In this document: piece after piece, positions 1 to 8,604 of the stretch
Layout of the letters: every line of letters begins with the position of its first letter
Position numbering within the stretch: the first letter of the stretch is position 1
Assembly: GCF_900177415.1 (NCBI RefSeq)
Contig: NZ_FXAF01000006.1
Span: 2,008,001 to 2,072,000, forward strand
Direction: 5' to 3'
From: Xaviernesmea oryzae
GTDB lineage: Bacteria; Pseudomonadota; Alphaproteobacteria; Rhizobiales; Rhizobiaceae
Length of the DNA stretch: 64,000 nucleotides
Position numbers and translations under genes: made by a program
Notes under the pieces: model-generated
Databases searched by the model: none
Seen by the model: only the letters and a program-made list of their open reading frames with translations
Told to the model about the DNA's origin: nothing

Positions 1-139
1 GTCGAGCCGAATAGCACTGTAGAACCCATTGCCATCAATCATTACACGTACTCCCCCTACTGTGACTGAGATACCTAGACGAATGCGAGTTCTCTTTTTT
101 CAGCAGGCAGATACTCAAGCGCTGTCAGCTCATCGAGCA

Positions 140-793
140 TCAGGCCAAAACAAACTTTCTGACGGTAAACGCCTCCGCAAAACGTGCCGGCGCGCGGCAT
201 TCCATGCCTCGCAGACGCGCCAGGCCTCTGAAGGTTTCCGCATCGAACCAGTCTTTGGACCTCTGCGTGCCGAAATGCTCGAGAAGAAGCGCCACCTTCA
301 TGTTCAAGGCGTCTTCGCTCAGCGGCACATAGGTGTTGCGCCTGCAGAAATCCCCGTCCCACTTCGGAATTTCGTATTCCAGCACCAGATGATCGCGAAA
401 GATATTGGTCGTTAACTTGTTGATTTCGCGGTGGTCCTGGTGCGCGTCCTCACCGCTGTGCGTAAAGATGACGTCGGGATGGACCCTTTCGCGGAGCGCC
501 AGCAGCCAGGACTTTATTTCGCGGCTCTGGCTCGGGAAGAAGCTGTCCTGGAATGCGCCGAGCTCGATGGAATAGGAAGCCGCTCTCTGCAGGAATGCTT
601 CGGCGGACCTCCGCGCTTCGGCGGCACGTTCGTTGCCGGCGCTGAGCACGCACCAGTGCACGTCGAGCTGCACCCCCTCCGAAAGCAGGCTAAGGATCGT
701 GCCTCCGGCGCCGATCTCGATGTCGTCGGAATGGGCCCCGAGGCAAAGTACGGAAAGCCGGTCGCCGGGTGCCGCCAGAGATATCTTCCTCAT
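140..793 (-). CDS. PIG-L (LmbE-like) family deacetylase
   Basis: This 217-residue protein belongs to the PIG-L/LmbE family of zinc-dependent N-deacetylases, which remove acetyl groups from N-acetylated sugars. The zinc motif AHSDDIEIGAGG (the family AHxDDxExG) lies near the N-terminus and a second ligand motif HQDH lies in the middle. I chose the start at 793 because it overlaps the stop of the cytidylyltransferase gene as ATGA, and the N-terminal 19 residues of the longer frame (from 850) have no family character. It is the last visible gene of a leftward three-gene operon with the cytidylyltransferase and C-methyltransferase. By inference it deacetylates an N-acetyl sugar, either as a nucleotide sugar or in the finished glycan. 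The substrate cannot be read from sequence. Confidence 0.88.
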   Translation of the reverse strand: MRKISLAAPGDRLSVLCLGAHSDDIEIGAGGTILSLLSEGVQLDVHWCVLSAGNERAAEARRSAEAFLQRAASYSIELGAFQDSFFPSQSREIKSWLLALRERVHPDVIFTHSGEDAHQDHREINKLTTNIFRDHLVLEYEIPKWDGDFCRRNTYVPLSEDALNMKVALLLEHFGTQRSKDWFDAETFRGLARLRGMECRAPARFAEAFTVRKFVLA

Positions 794-1602
794 GGGAGCT
801 GCACCGCAGCGCGAGCCGCCGTCCTTTGGGCGGCATGGCGCTTTATCCACGGCATGTCGCCGCGTTCCACCATGGCCTCCAGGGTCTGCCAGTCACGCAG
901 CGTATCCATGGATCGCCAGAAGCCCTCGTGCTTGTAGGCCATGAGCTTGTCTTCGGCGATCAGGCGGGCGAAGGGCTCGAGCACGAGCTCCTCGCCGTCG
1001 CGCATGTAGTCGAAGATCTCTCTCCGCATCAGGAAATAGCCGCCGTTGATCCACATGTCGGAGGTCTCGGACGACCTGAACTCCCTGACCCGTCCGTTCT
1101 CCTCGATATCGGCGAGGTGGTAGGTCAGGGGAGGCCGCACGGCGAGGAAGCAGGCGAGCTTGTCGCTTTTCTCGAACCGCTCGACCATGTCATCGAGATC
1201 GACGTCTGTCAGGCCGTCGCTGTAGTTCGCCAGAAAGATCTTCTCGTTCATGAGATGGTTGCGCACCGCCCACAGGCGTTCGCCGATATTGCGCCAGATG
1301 CCGGTATCGATCAGCGAGACGCGCCAGTCCCTTGGCGGCCCGCCGAGCATTTCGACGCGGCCCGAGCTCGATATGGTGCAATCGGCATAGGCTTCCGGCC
1401 TGCTGTTGAGGAAGAAATCCTTGATCGCGGCTGCCTTGTAGCCGAGGCAGAGGATGAAGTCGTCGTGGCCGAAGCTGGAATAATACTCCATCACATGACG
1501 CATGATGGGTTGGGATCCGAGCGGGATGAGCGGCTTGGGAACGCTTTCCGAATATTCCCTGATGCGCGTACCTCTGCCGCCGCAAAACAAAACGACCTTC
1601 AT
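790..1602 (-). CDS. rfbF: glucose-1-phosphate cytidylyltransferase
   Basis: A 270-residue sugar nucleotidyltransferase. The N-terminal signature GGRGTRI (residues 8-14) followed by VPKPLIPLG matches the family phosphate-binding loop and catalytic lysine. The family makes CDP-glucose from CTP and glucose-1-phosphate, the entry step to CDP-6-deoxyhexoses and branched CDP sugars. Its length equals that of RfbF/DdhA proteins. The start at 1602 overlaps the stop of the upstream methyltransferase as ATGA, and its own stop overlaps the PIG-L start in the same way, so all three are translationally coupled. A longer frame extends upstream to 2016 but only as a shadow of the methyltransferase gene. No clear CDP-glucose 4,6-dehydratase is seen nearby; the SDR at 5073-6140 may supply that or a later step. 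Confidence 0.92.
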   Translation of the reverse strand: MKVVLFCGGRGTRIREYSESVPKPLIPLGSQPIMRHVMEYYSSFGHDDFILCLGYKAAAIKDFFLNSRPEAYADCTISSSGRVEMLGGPPRDWRVSLIDTGIWRNIGERLWAVRNHLMNEKIFLANYSDGLTDVDLDDMVERFEKSDKLACFLAVRPPLTYHLADIEENGRVREFRSSETSDMWINGGYFLMRREIFDYMRDGEELVLEPFARLIAEDKLMAYKHEGFWRSMDTLRDWQTLEAMVERGDMPWIKRHAAQRTAARAAVQLP

Positions 1603-2891
1603 TGTCCGAGCTCCTTGGGATCGATGACGGAGACGTCGGGTATAGGAACAACGAACTTGCCGCCCCACTCGCCGATGCCCTTCATCTGGCTGACGATTTC
1701 GTTCTTGAGGTTCCACGGCAGAATAAGGATGTAGTCCGGCTTGGTGCGTTCGATCTCGCTGACGGGCTTGATCGGGATATGCATTCCCGGCGTGAAGCGG
1801 CCGTGCTTGTACGGATTGCGGTCGACCGCGAAGTCGATGAAATCCGTACCGATGCCGCAATAGTTGAGCAGGGTGTTGCCCTTGCCGGGGGCCCCGTAGG
1901 CGCAGATGGATTTGCGCATCTCTTTGAGGCGGATGAGGAAGGACAGAAGATTTCGTTTCGTCTGGCGCACCGCCGCGGCGAAGGCCGTGTAGGTCTCCAC
2001 GCGGTCGAGCTTGCATTCGCGCTCACGCTCCAGCAGCGCATCCACACGAGGCTCGCGCCGTATCGCGTTGGCGGCATGGGTGAGATAGACCCGCAGCGAC
2101 CCGCCATGGGTCGGCAGCTCCTCGACGTCGAACACTTTCAGGCCGTGGCGCTCCGCCATCTTTTCGATGGTCAAAAGCGAGAAATAGGAAAAGTGCTCGT
2201 GATAGATCGTATCGAACTGGTTTTCCTCGATCAGCCTCGCGATGTGCGGAAATTCGAGCGTTATCGCGCCTGACGGCTTGAGCAGAACCTTCATGCCGGC
2301 GACGAAGTCGTTGAGGTCGGGCACCTGGGCGAGAACGTTGTTGCCGATGATGAGGTCGGCTTGCCTTCCTTCCGCGACCATCTGCTTCGCAAGCGCCTTG
2401 CCGAAGAAGTCGGTGAGGGTCGGAATGCCCTTTTCCACCGCCACTTTCGCAACGTTGATGGCGGGCTCGATGCCGAGGATGGGAATGTCCTTCTCCAGGA
2501 AGTGCTGGAGGAGATAGCCGTCATTGCTGGCGATCTCGACGACGAAGCTGTCGCGATCCAGCGAGAGCCGCTCGATTGCGAGCTGGCAGTATCGCTTGGC
2601 ATGCGCGACCCAGCTATCCGAGTAGGAGGAGAAATACGCATACTCCTCGAAAATCTCCTCCGGCGCGACATATTCCCCGAGCTGCACGAGGAAGCACTCG
2701 CTGCAGACGAAAGCGTGCAGCGGGTAATAGGGCTCCATGTTGTTGACGGCAGCGGCAGGTACGAAACTCTCGCACGGTGGCGACATTCCGAGATCGACGA
2801 ATGTATGTTCGAGAGGGGCGCCGCACAGCCGGCACAGCCCTATATTTCGCGCATTGTCTACACTGAAGGAACGCTCAGTCCCGCCACTCAT
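1599..2891 (-). CDS. nucleotide-sugar C-methyltransferase, class I SAM-dependent
   Basis: A 430-residue protein with the three-part layout of NDP-hexose C-methyltransferases (TylCIII/NovU type). An N-terminal zinc-binding region carries CRLC (C20, C23) and CSEC (C63, C66). A central SAM-binding domain has motif I EIASNDGYLL near residues 128-138. The C-terminal domain carries the family signature YGAPGKGNTLLNY. Such enzymes add a methyl group to the sugar ring of 4-keto-6-deoxy nucleotide sugars and create branched sugars. It leads the leftward rfbF/PIG-L operon. AGGGG sits about 8 bases before the start. The coupling with rfbF suggests a CDP-linked substrate, but that is inference. Confidence 0.9.
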   Translation of the reverse strand: MSGGTERSFSVDNARNIGLCRLCGAPLEHTFVDLGMSPPCESFVPAAAVNNMEPYYPLHAFVCSECFLVQLGEYVAPEEIFEEYAYFSSYSDSWVAHAKRYCQLAIERLSLDRDSFVVEIASNDGYLLQHFLEKDIPILGIEPAINVAKVAVEKGIPTLTDFFGKALAKQMVAEGRQADLIIGNNVLAQVPDLNDFVAGMKVLLKPSGAITLEFPHIARLIEENQFDTIYHEHFSYFSLLTIEKMAERHGLKVFDVEELPTHGGSLRVYLTHAANAIRREPRVDALLERERECKLDRVETYTAFAAAVRQTKRNLLSFLIRLKEMRKSICAYGAPGKGNTLLNYCGIGTDFIDFAVDRNPYKHGRFTPGMHIPIKPVSEIERTKPDYILILPWNLKNEIVSQMKGIGEWGGKFVVPIPDVSVIDPKELGQ

Positions 2892-3181
2892 ATGACACCC
2901 CTGGTTGCTTTTCCGGCTGATCGGCCGTTTTTATCGTTAATTCGCAATTTATTATGGAAAAGGAGGTGAATCGAGACTGTATTCCGGTAGGAGACATCAT
3001 CCAAAAGCCGTATTAGGGCGAGTTTTATTAGTAAACCTATAGTTCTGGATGGATTTCGGCTCTGAAGCGGATATGGACATAAGCTCGGAAATACAACTTA
3101 TAGGGGCCTTTTCCGGATAGCCTGTGATGGAGGAAAGTCGCTGATCTGGTGATGACCATGGCATCCGGCAGGGAGATGGCG
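2892..3181. promoter_or_regulatory. divergent promoter region between methyltransferase and epimerase genes
   Basis: These 290 bases separate a leftward operon (start at 2891) from a rightward epimerase gene (start at 3182) and are clearly more AT-rich than the flanking genes. On the minus strand an AAATTG..TTAACGATAAAA stretch at about 2925-2950 could hold a -10 element for the methyltransferase operon. No perfect sigma-70 pair or operator stands out. No coding sequence is evident. Confidence 0.4.
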
Positions 3182-3733
3182 ATGCGGTTTATCGAGACGA
3201 AGATCGACGGTCTCTGGGTCATCGAGCCCGAGCCGGTGCTCGACCTCCGCGGCTCCTTCGCGCGGACGTTCTGCAAGCGGGAATTTTCCGACCATGGCCT
3301 GGCGACGGATTTCGTCCAGCACAGCGTGTCTCAGTCGGTGCTGAAGCACACGCTGCGCGGCCTTCATTTCCAGAAGCCGCCGCATCAGGAGGTCAAGCTC
3401 GTCTCCTGCGTCAGGGGGGCGATCTGGGACGTGGCCGTGGATCTGCGCCGCAACTCGCCGACCTATCTCAATTGGGTCGCCACGGTGCTTTCGGCGGACA
3501 ACGGCTTGCAGTTCTATATTCCGGAGGGATTCGCCCACGGCTTTCAATCGCTCAGCGATAATGTCGCCGTGTCCTACATGATTTCCGCTCCATACGCGCA
3601 GGGCAGCGCATCCGGCATTCGTTACGACGAGCCTGCGATCGGCATCACCTGGCCGGCACGACCGGCGGTGATTTCGGAGCGGGATACGAACTGGCCGAGA
3701 TGGATATTCGAGGACGCTTCTACCGTTCAGTGA
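3182..3733 (+). CDS. rfbC: dTDP-4-dehydrorhamnose 3,5-epimerase family protein
   Basis: A 183-residue RmlC/RfbC-type cupin that epimerises C3 and/or C5 of a 4-keto-6-deoxy nucleotide sugar. Family blocks are plain: LDLRGSFARTFC at the N-terminus, SQSVLKHTLRGLHFQ with the catalytic histidine region, and FYIPEGFAHGFQSL in the barrel core. I chose the ATG at 3182 because AGGGAG lies six bases before it; upstream in-frame starts (3149, 3176) fit worse. It is the only rightward gene of the sugar cassette and overlaps by 14 bases the tail of the DUF4910 gene on the other strand. The partner genes make dTDP or CDP substrates both possible, so the symbol states family rather than proven substrate. 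Confidence 0.85.
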   Translation: MRFIETKIDGLWVIEPEPVLDLRGSFARTFCKREFSDHGLATDFVQHSVSQSVLKHTLRGLHFQKPPHQEVKLVSCVRGAIWDVAVDLRRNSPTYLNWVATVLSADNGLQFYIPEGFAHGFQSLSDNVAVSYMISAPYAQGSASGIRYDEPAIGITWPARPAVISERDTNWPRWIFEDASTVQ

Positions 3734-5063
3734 AGCCCAGGTTCGAAACCAGCCCGGCCTCCTGCAGCGCGGCAGCCGCCATGGCGATCTCCGAAAACGG
3801 CATTCCCGATCTTTCCGCGATGTCCAGCAGCGAATGGCGCCCGTCCGCCAGATTGAGCACCCAAAGATAGGCCATGGTTCGCTCGCTGTTGGCCTTGTGC
3901 CCTCCGATGACGGAGAAAAGCCCGTACCTGCTCAACTGCGGTTCGCCCTTGGGCGAGAGGTTGAGCGGCGTCCAGTTTCCCTCCAGGGCATCGATCATGT
4001 CCCGGACCATCCGGAAGGAGGCGCCGAGATGCTCCGGCCGGATGAAATCGAGGTTGTCGGCCGACGTATGATATTCGGGAAAGGTGCCGAAAGCGCTTCT
4101 CTGCAGAAGGCCGACCGGCAGGTTGAAGCCCGGCGAGCAGAATTGTCTCTCGTCGTAACCGTAAGGGCTGAAGTCGGCGATATTGAGAGGAGTACCTTCG
4201 TCTCCGCAACGGGTGCAGGCAGCGATGCGGTCAATCGGCGCGTCGCCCCGCCGGCTTCGCTTGTAATTCGGGCCTCCGTCGTCTCCGACACAGGACAGAA
4301 CGAGGCCGTGCGCGATATCCGGAAGGCGGTGCTCGTTGTTGCTCAGCCACGCGAGCGACCCGATGGTCCCGGGCGCGAAGACGAAACGATAGCTGTAATA
4401 CGTCTTCACCGCCTTCATGTATGCGGCAAGGCATGTCAGCAGCGCCAGACCGGAACAATTGTCGTTGGCGAGCGACGGATGGCAGATATGCGCGTAGAGA
4501 AGAACCTCTCTCCTGCTTGCCCCGTCATGAAGGTATTCGCCGTAGACGAGATGGCCCGGCCTCTTTTCCGTATCGACGACGACCTCGTAATTCCCGTCCG
4601 CGAGCTTCAGGAACTCCCGGTGAGCCATGCAGAAGCCCCAGGCATCGGTATAGTAGGCGGTCTTGTAAGGGATGAGGTCCGGCTGCGCGGGCAGCGTATA
4701 TAGATGTTCCTTCAGCTCCGTCAGCGGCATGACGCGCCGCACCGGTATGCTGTAGTTCATGAGGTGGAGATTGGATGCCTTGAAGTCGATGATTTTCCGT
4801 CCGGAAGCATCCTTCACATAGGCGTCCCTGACGATCCATTCGTCGGGGATCGTCCAATCGAACACACGCGTCCCGCTCGGAACTTCCTTGCACTCGATCC
4901 CGATATAGTCCCGCAGGATGCCGATCGTATCCCTAACACCCTGGCCCGTGATGCTGCGACACAGGGGGAAAAGACGGCAGGCGAGCACGTAGATCGCCTG
5001 TCCCAGATCTTCGTCGCGCGGCGAGGCGAAAGGCGGCCCGAGCATTTTCCCGACGCCATCCAT
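3720..5063 (-). CDS. DUF4910 aminopeptidase-like protein with C-terminal winged helix
   Basis: A 447-residue protein of the COG4310/DUF4910 group, which has a fold related to zinc aminopeptidases (M28-like) and is often found in polysaccharide clusters without a proven reaction. Candidate metal ligands are visible in order: AHICHPSLANDN (H192, H195, D201), E244 after LAWLSNN, the DER triplet at 304-306 and YHTSADN (H332). The last 80 residues, with TMAYLWVLNLADGRHSLLDIAERSG, resemble a small winged-helix domain. It is 9 bases downstream of the SDR gene on the same strand, so they probably form one operon. By inference it hydrolyses an amide or peptide bond on an amino-acylated or N-acylated sugar. 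The actual substrate is unknown. Confidence 0.8.
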   Translation of the reverse strand: MDGVGKMLGPPFASPRDEDLGQAIYVLACRLFPLCRSITGQGVRDTIGILRDYIGIECKEVPSGTRVFDWTIPDEWIVRDAYVKDASGRKIIDFKASNLHLMNYSIPVRRVMPLTELKEHLYTLPAQPDLIPYKTAYYTDAWGFCMAHREFLKLADGNYEVVVDTEKRPGHLVYGEYLHDGASRREVLLYAHICHPSLANDNCSGLALLTCLAAYMKAVKTYYSYRFVFAPGTIGSLAWLSNNEHRLPDIAHGLVLSCVGDDGGPNYKRSRRGDAPIDRIAACTRCGDEGTPLNIADFSPYGYDERQFCSPGFNLPVGLLQRSAFGTFPEYHTSADNLDFIRPEHLGASFRMVRDMIDALEGNWTPLNLSPKGEPQLSRYGLFSVIGGHKANSERTMAYLWVLNLADGRHSLLDIAERSGMPFSEIAMAAAALQEAGLVSNLGFTER

Positions 5064-5072
5064 CGATCCGTC

Positions 5073-6140
5073 TCACATCCTGGCCATGACCGGAGGCATG
5101 CCGGCGGATCCCGGGGGGCGCCGCAGGTTTTCGTCGATGTCATGGTCGCGGATCAGCTTCTGGAGCTGGCCGATCCGCTGATAGCGCGGCCCTTCGAACT
5201 CCGCGAGGGTGAGACCGGCGCTCTTGTAGGCGCGGTAGAGCTGCGCGGCGCCGGCAGCGGCGGTCCAGGTGGGTTTGAAAGCCGGCAGCGTTCTTGCGAT
5301 CTTGCCGAAATCGACCCGATAGGAACGGGTGTCGGGGCTTGCGTCGCTTGCATATTGCAGGCGGCATCCCGGTACAGTCATGGCGACGATCTCGGCGATC
5401 TCCCTGATCTGGTAGTTATGCGCATCCTGACCCACATTGAACGCCTGGTTGTGGACATCGTCGATCGGCGCTTCCAGCGCAGCCAAAAATGCACGCGATA
5501 TATCCTCGATATGGACGATCGGGCGCCACGGCGTGCCGTCGGATTTCAGGAGGATGAGGCCTTCGGTCACGGCCCATGCGGTGAGATTGTTGAGCACGAT
5601 GTCGAAGCGCAGCATGGGGGAAAGCCCGTAGGCCGTCGCCGGCCGCATATATACGGGGCAGAAACCGGCATCCGCCAGGCCTGCGATTTCGCGCTCGGCG
5701 AGAACCTTGGACGTACCGTAGGCCGAGACCGGCTTCAGTTCCGCTGTCTCGTTGACGAAACCTTCCCCGGCCGCGCCGTAATTGCTGCAGGACGAGGCAA
5801 ACAGAAACCGCTTGACGCCGGCCTTCTTGGCCGCCGTCGCCACCCGGACGCTGCCGCGATAGTTGATTTCGTAGGTAATGTCCGGATTGAGATTGCTCAG
5901 CGGATCATTGGAAAGGGCGGCCAGATGAATGACCGCGTCGAACCCTTCGAGGTCGGCCTGGGTTATGTCGCGGACGTCTTTGCAGACACCCGGAACTCTG
6001 GGGAGCTGGCCTCCGGGAAGATAGGTGCACCGATGATAGAATTCGCTGTCATAGCCATGAACCTCATGGCCTGCCTTGAGCAGGATAGGCACCATGACGG
6101 AGCCGATATATCCTCTATGTCCGGTAATCAGAACTCTCAT
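5073..6140 (-). CDS. NAD-dependent epimerase/dehydratase (extended SDR)
   Basis: A 355-residue extended short-chain dehydrogenase acting on nucleotide sugars. The N-terminal NAD-binding motif GHRGYIG (residues 7-13, GxxGxxG) and the catalytic YGTSK (Y141, K145) with the preceding FASSCSNYG are all present. The early segment YHRCTYLPGG resembles a subgroup found in branched-sugar clusters and is not the classical GalE or RmlB sequence. It is followed after 9 bases by the DUF4910 gene and preceded by a 140-base gap from the aminomutase-like gene. It could act as a 4,6-dehydratase-type, 4-epimerase or 4-reductase enzyme; sequence inspection does not decide which. Confidence 0.85.
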   Translation of the reverse strand: MRVLITGHRGYIGSVMVPILLKAGHEVHGYDSEFYHRCTYLPGGQLPRVPGVCKDVRDITQADLEGFDAVIHLAALSNDPLSNLNPDITYEINYRGSVRVATAAKKAGVKRFLFASSCSNYGAAGEGFVNETAELKPVSAYGTSKVLAEREIAGLADAGFCPVYMRPATAYGLSPMLRFDIVLNNLTAWAVTEGLILLKSDGTPWRPIVHIEDISRAFLAALEAPIDDVHNQAFNVGQDAHNYQIREIAEIVAMTVPGCRLQYASDASPDTRSYRVDFGKIARTLPAFKPTWTAAAGAAQLYRAYKSAGLTLAEFEGPRYQRIGQLQKLIRDHDIDENLRRPPGSAGMPPVMARM

Positions 6141-6280
6141 CGCCTTTTTCTCCGAGCATCTTGTGACGCGGAAAAGCGTATCGTTTCGTCAGAGGGCGTT
6201 GGACTGAGGAAACCGGTCGCCGCCGGCATGCGATCTGATGAGGTCTTTGCCCGCCGCTACGGCTTTCGGATGAGACCCGG

Positions 6281-7660
6281 TCAGCCGGCGGGGCTGGCGT
6301 CGGGCTGCGGTTGCCGCGCGGCCGGCGGCTGCAGGTTGAAGCGGCGGAAGACGACATCCGAAGGCCTGCCGACCAGGTATTTTTCGACGCCGTGGTCCAG
6401 GGCTTTCTTGTAGACCCCGAGAGCCTCGTCGATGGCGTCGAGAGTTCGTTCTATGTCTTCGTCCGAATGCGTATAGCTGACGACCAGCGAGGGGGCGAGA
6501 ATGCCCCGGCGGATAGTCTCCTGCAAAAACAGGGAGCGAAAAGCCTGGGAGGGCTTCCCCTCTTCATCGAGCGTCGAATAGCTGAGGCAGGCCGGATGTC
6601 CCTGGACGCCGAAGTGATGTTCGAGCCCGTGGCCCGCGACGATCTGGCCGACTGCCGACCGCAAGGTGTTGCCCTGGCGGATGAGGTATTCGATAACCGG
6701 TTCGTGCCGATAGACGCGCATGGTGGCGATGGCGGCCGCCATCGCATGGGTTTCTGCGCCATGGGTTGTCGAAAGCAGGAATACGCGCGGCTTCGACGTC
6801 TCGCTCAGTCCGCCGCGCTCCATGAATTCCCGCTTCCCCGCGAGCGCTGAAATCGAAAAGCCGTTGCCCAGGGCTTTGCCGAAGCAGGAAAGGTCGGGCG
6901 TTATGTCATAGGCTTTCTGTGCGCCTCCGACATCCCATCGAAAGCCGGTGATCATCTCGTCGAGAATGAACAAGGCCCCGTTTTCGTGGCACAGCCTTCG
7001 CAGCTTGTGGAGGTAATGGTCCTTCGGTTTTTCCCCGCGCGACGGTTCGAGAATGAACGCGGCGATCCTGCCGGGATATCGGCTGAAGAGGCTCTGTGCG
7101 CTTTCGATGTCGTTGTACTGGAAGCCGACCGTCAGCTTCTGAATCACTTTCGGGATTCCCGCATTCATTTCCGTCGTGCCGATGAACCAGTCATCGGTGG
7201 AGAAGAACGGGTGGTCGCTGCAGCGGGCGATAAGATCGCGTCCCGTCACCGCCCTCGCAAGCCGTATCGCCGCAGACGTCGCATCCGAGCCGTTCTTGCA
7301 GAATTTGACCATTTCGGCCGTTGTGATCGTCTCGAGAAAGGTGGTCGCGCAATCGACCTCTATCCGGGACGGGCGCGTGAAATTGCAGCCGCGCTCCAGT
7401 TCGGCCCTCACGGCCTCGACGACATGGAAATACGCATGCCCGAGGCCGACGGCCCGGTTGCCCATTCCGTATTCGATATATTCGTTGCCGTCGACATCCC
7501 AGACGTGGCTGCCATATCCGTTGACGATGAAGCCGGGAGAAAGAATGGGATACTGGTCGTCTCCCTTCGCATAGGTGTGGGCGCCGCCGGGGATCATCTG
7601 GCGTGCCCGCTTGCGGAGGCGGTCAGAGGTTTCAAAGTTCTGGATGAGCTTTCCCATCAT
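6281..7660 (-). CDS. PLP-dependent aminotransferase/aminomutase of the glutamate-1-semialdehyde class
   Basis: A 459-residue class III aminotransferase-fold protein closest in motifs to HemL (glutamate-1-semialdehyde 2,1-aminomutase). It has QMIPGGAHTY near residue 21, FCKNGSDATSAAIRLAR (120-136), ILDEMITGFR with the cofactor aspartate D234, and SCFGKALGNGFSI with the PLP lysine K262. It is longer than housekeeping HemL (about 430) by a C-terminal extension of roughly 40 residues rich in A, P and Q. Its place in a polysaccharide cluster points to amino-group transfer onto a sugar or a small acyl substituent rather than haem synthesis. Two start codons lie side by side (7660 and 7657). Confidence 0.83.
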   Translation of the reverse strand: MMGKLIQNFETSDRLRKRARQMIPGGAHTYAKGDDQYPILSPGFIVNGYGSHVWDVDGNEYIEYGMGNRAVGLGHAYFHVVEAVRAELERGCNFTRPSRIEVDCATTFLETITTAEMVKFCKNGSDATSAAIRLARAVTGRDLIARCSDHPFFSTDDWFIGTTEMNAGIPKVIQKLTVGFQYNDIESAQSLFSRYPGRIAAFILEPSRGEKPKDHYLHKLRRLCHENGALFILDEMITGFRWDVGGAQKAYDITPDLSCFGKALGNGFSISALAGKREFMERGGLSETSKPRVFLLSTTHGAETHAMAAAIATMRVYRHEPVIEYLIRQGNTLRSAVGQIVAGHGLEHHFGVQGHPACLSYSTLDEEGKPSQAFRSLFLQETIRRGILAPSLVVSYTHSDEDIERTLDAIDEALGVYKKALDHGVEKYLVGRPSDVVFRRFNLQPPAARQPQPDASPAG

Positions 7661-7866
7661 ATCGTGCCCCGATTGCCGATCTCGATGCCGAACTCTATCG
7701 CATCCGGGCCGAACGGGTTCATTCCGCCATTGGACGGCCGGGCTTGATCGAAAGACTTAAGCCGAACGGCGCGGGGCGCGTCAGCAAGACGCAAGCAGCA
7801 TTTGCCTGTGTCTCCACCTGAGTGGCATCAGGTGAAGCAGGGGTCTAATGGAAGTATTCTCAGGAT

Positions 7867-8604
7867 CTACTTGAATATGTCGGATACCTTGAAGATGACT
7901 TCGGTCCGGTTCCTGGCATGCAGCTTCTTCATGATGTTCCGGATATGCACCTTGACCGTGCTTTCGCGAAGATTGAGCTCGTAGGCAATGATCTTATTGG
8001 GTTTCCCGCGTGTCAGCGCGTCGATCACGTCCGCCTCACGTTGCGTGAACATGGCCGTCCGCCGACGCTCCTTGTCTTCCGCCACGAGCAGCAACTGACG
8101 CAGATCGTTCAGGTTTTCGGCCGAGATAAACGTACCTCCCGCGAGAGCCAGTGAAATGGCGCCCACGCAGACGGTCAAGCCGATCGCGGAGGAGATATAG
8201 CCTCGAACGCCGGCTTCGAAAGCGCGCAGGATCTGACGAAGGTCGCGGTTTTCCGCCAAGATGACGACGGGAACATCCGGGAATTCCGAAATGAGATCCT
8301 TCAGATCGTTTATGAAGGTCTCGTTGAAGAAATCACTCCGGCCGATATTGATGAGAATGCCGGAATGCTTGGAATCCGACGTCTTTCTCCACGTATCGAG
8401 AGACTCGAACAACTCGACGTCCATGCCGAGCCCGTGGGCGATGAGGCTTTGAGCCAGGCACTCGCGATCAAGAGCCCTGTCGTCGATAATTGCCAGTTTT
8501 GGAATATCGTGACTTACGGTCTCGGAACCCCTCATCGAGTTGACGACAGCACGATACCTGGAACCATTCGGCACATAGCCGTAACTTGGGACTGCTGTTG
8601 ACAT
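7867..8604 (-). CDS. LuxR/NarL-type regulator with degenerate receiver domain
   Basis: A 245-residue response-regulator-like protein. The N-terminal receiver fold (about 36-155) keeps the acidic pair D41-D42 (LAIIDDRALD), but the phosphoacceptor position in SGILINIGRSD is asparagine (N86). The usual lysine after the fifth strand is replaced by serine in GYISSAIG. The C-terminal LuxR helix-turn-helix (186-245) is intact, with FTQREADVIDALTRG and STVKVHIRNIMKKL. I chose the ATG at 8604 because GGGGGAAGA precedes it; a start at 8637 is possible. The gene faces away from the large hybrid kinase at 9087 across a 480-base region. It is probably a transcription factor for the polysaccharide locus that works without conventional phosphorylation. 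Confidence 0.85.
   Translation of the reverse strand: MSTAVPSYGYVPNGSRYRAVVNSMRGSETVSHDIPKLAIIDDRALDRECLAQSLIAHGLGMDVELFESLDTWRKTSDSKHSGILINIGRSDFFNETFINDLKDLISEFPDVPVVILAENRDLRQILRAFEAGVRGYISSAIGLTVCVGAISLALAGGTFISAENLNDLRQLLLVAEDKERRRTAMFTQREADVIDALTRGKPNKIIAYELNLRESTVKVHIRNIMKKLHARNRTEVIFKVSDIFK

Noticed and set aside
4704..6413. A 569-codon open frame on the plus strand
   Set aside because: Antisense to the SDR and DUF4910 genes; no recognisable motifs.
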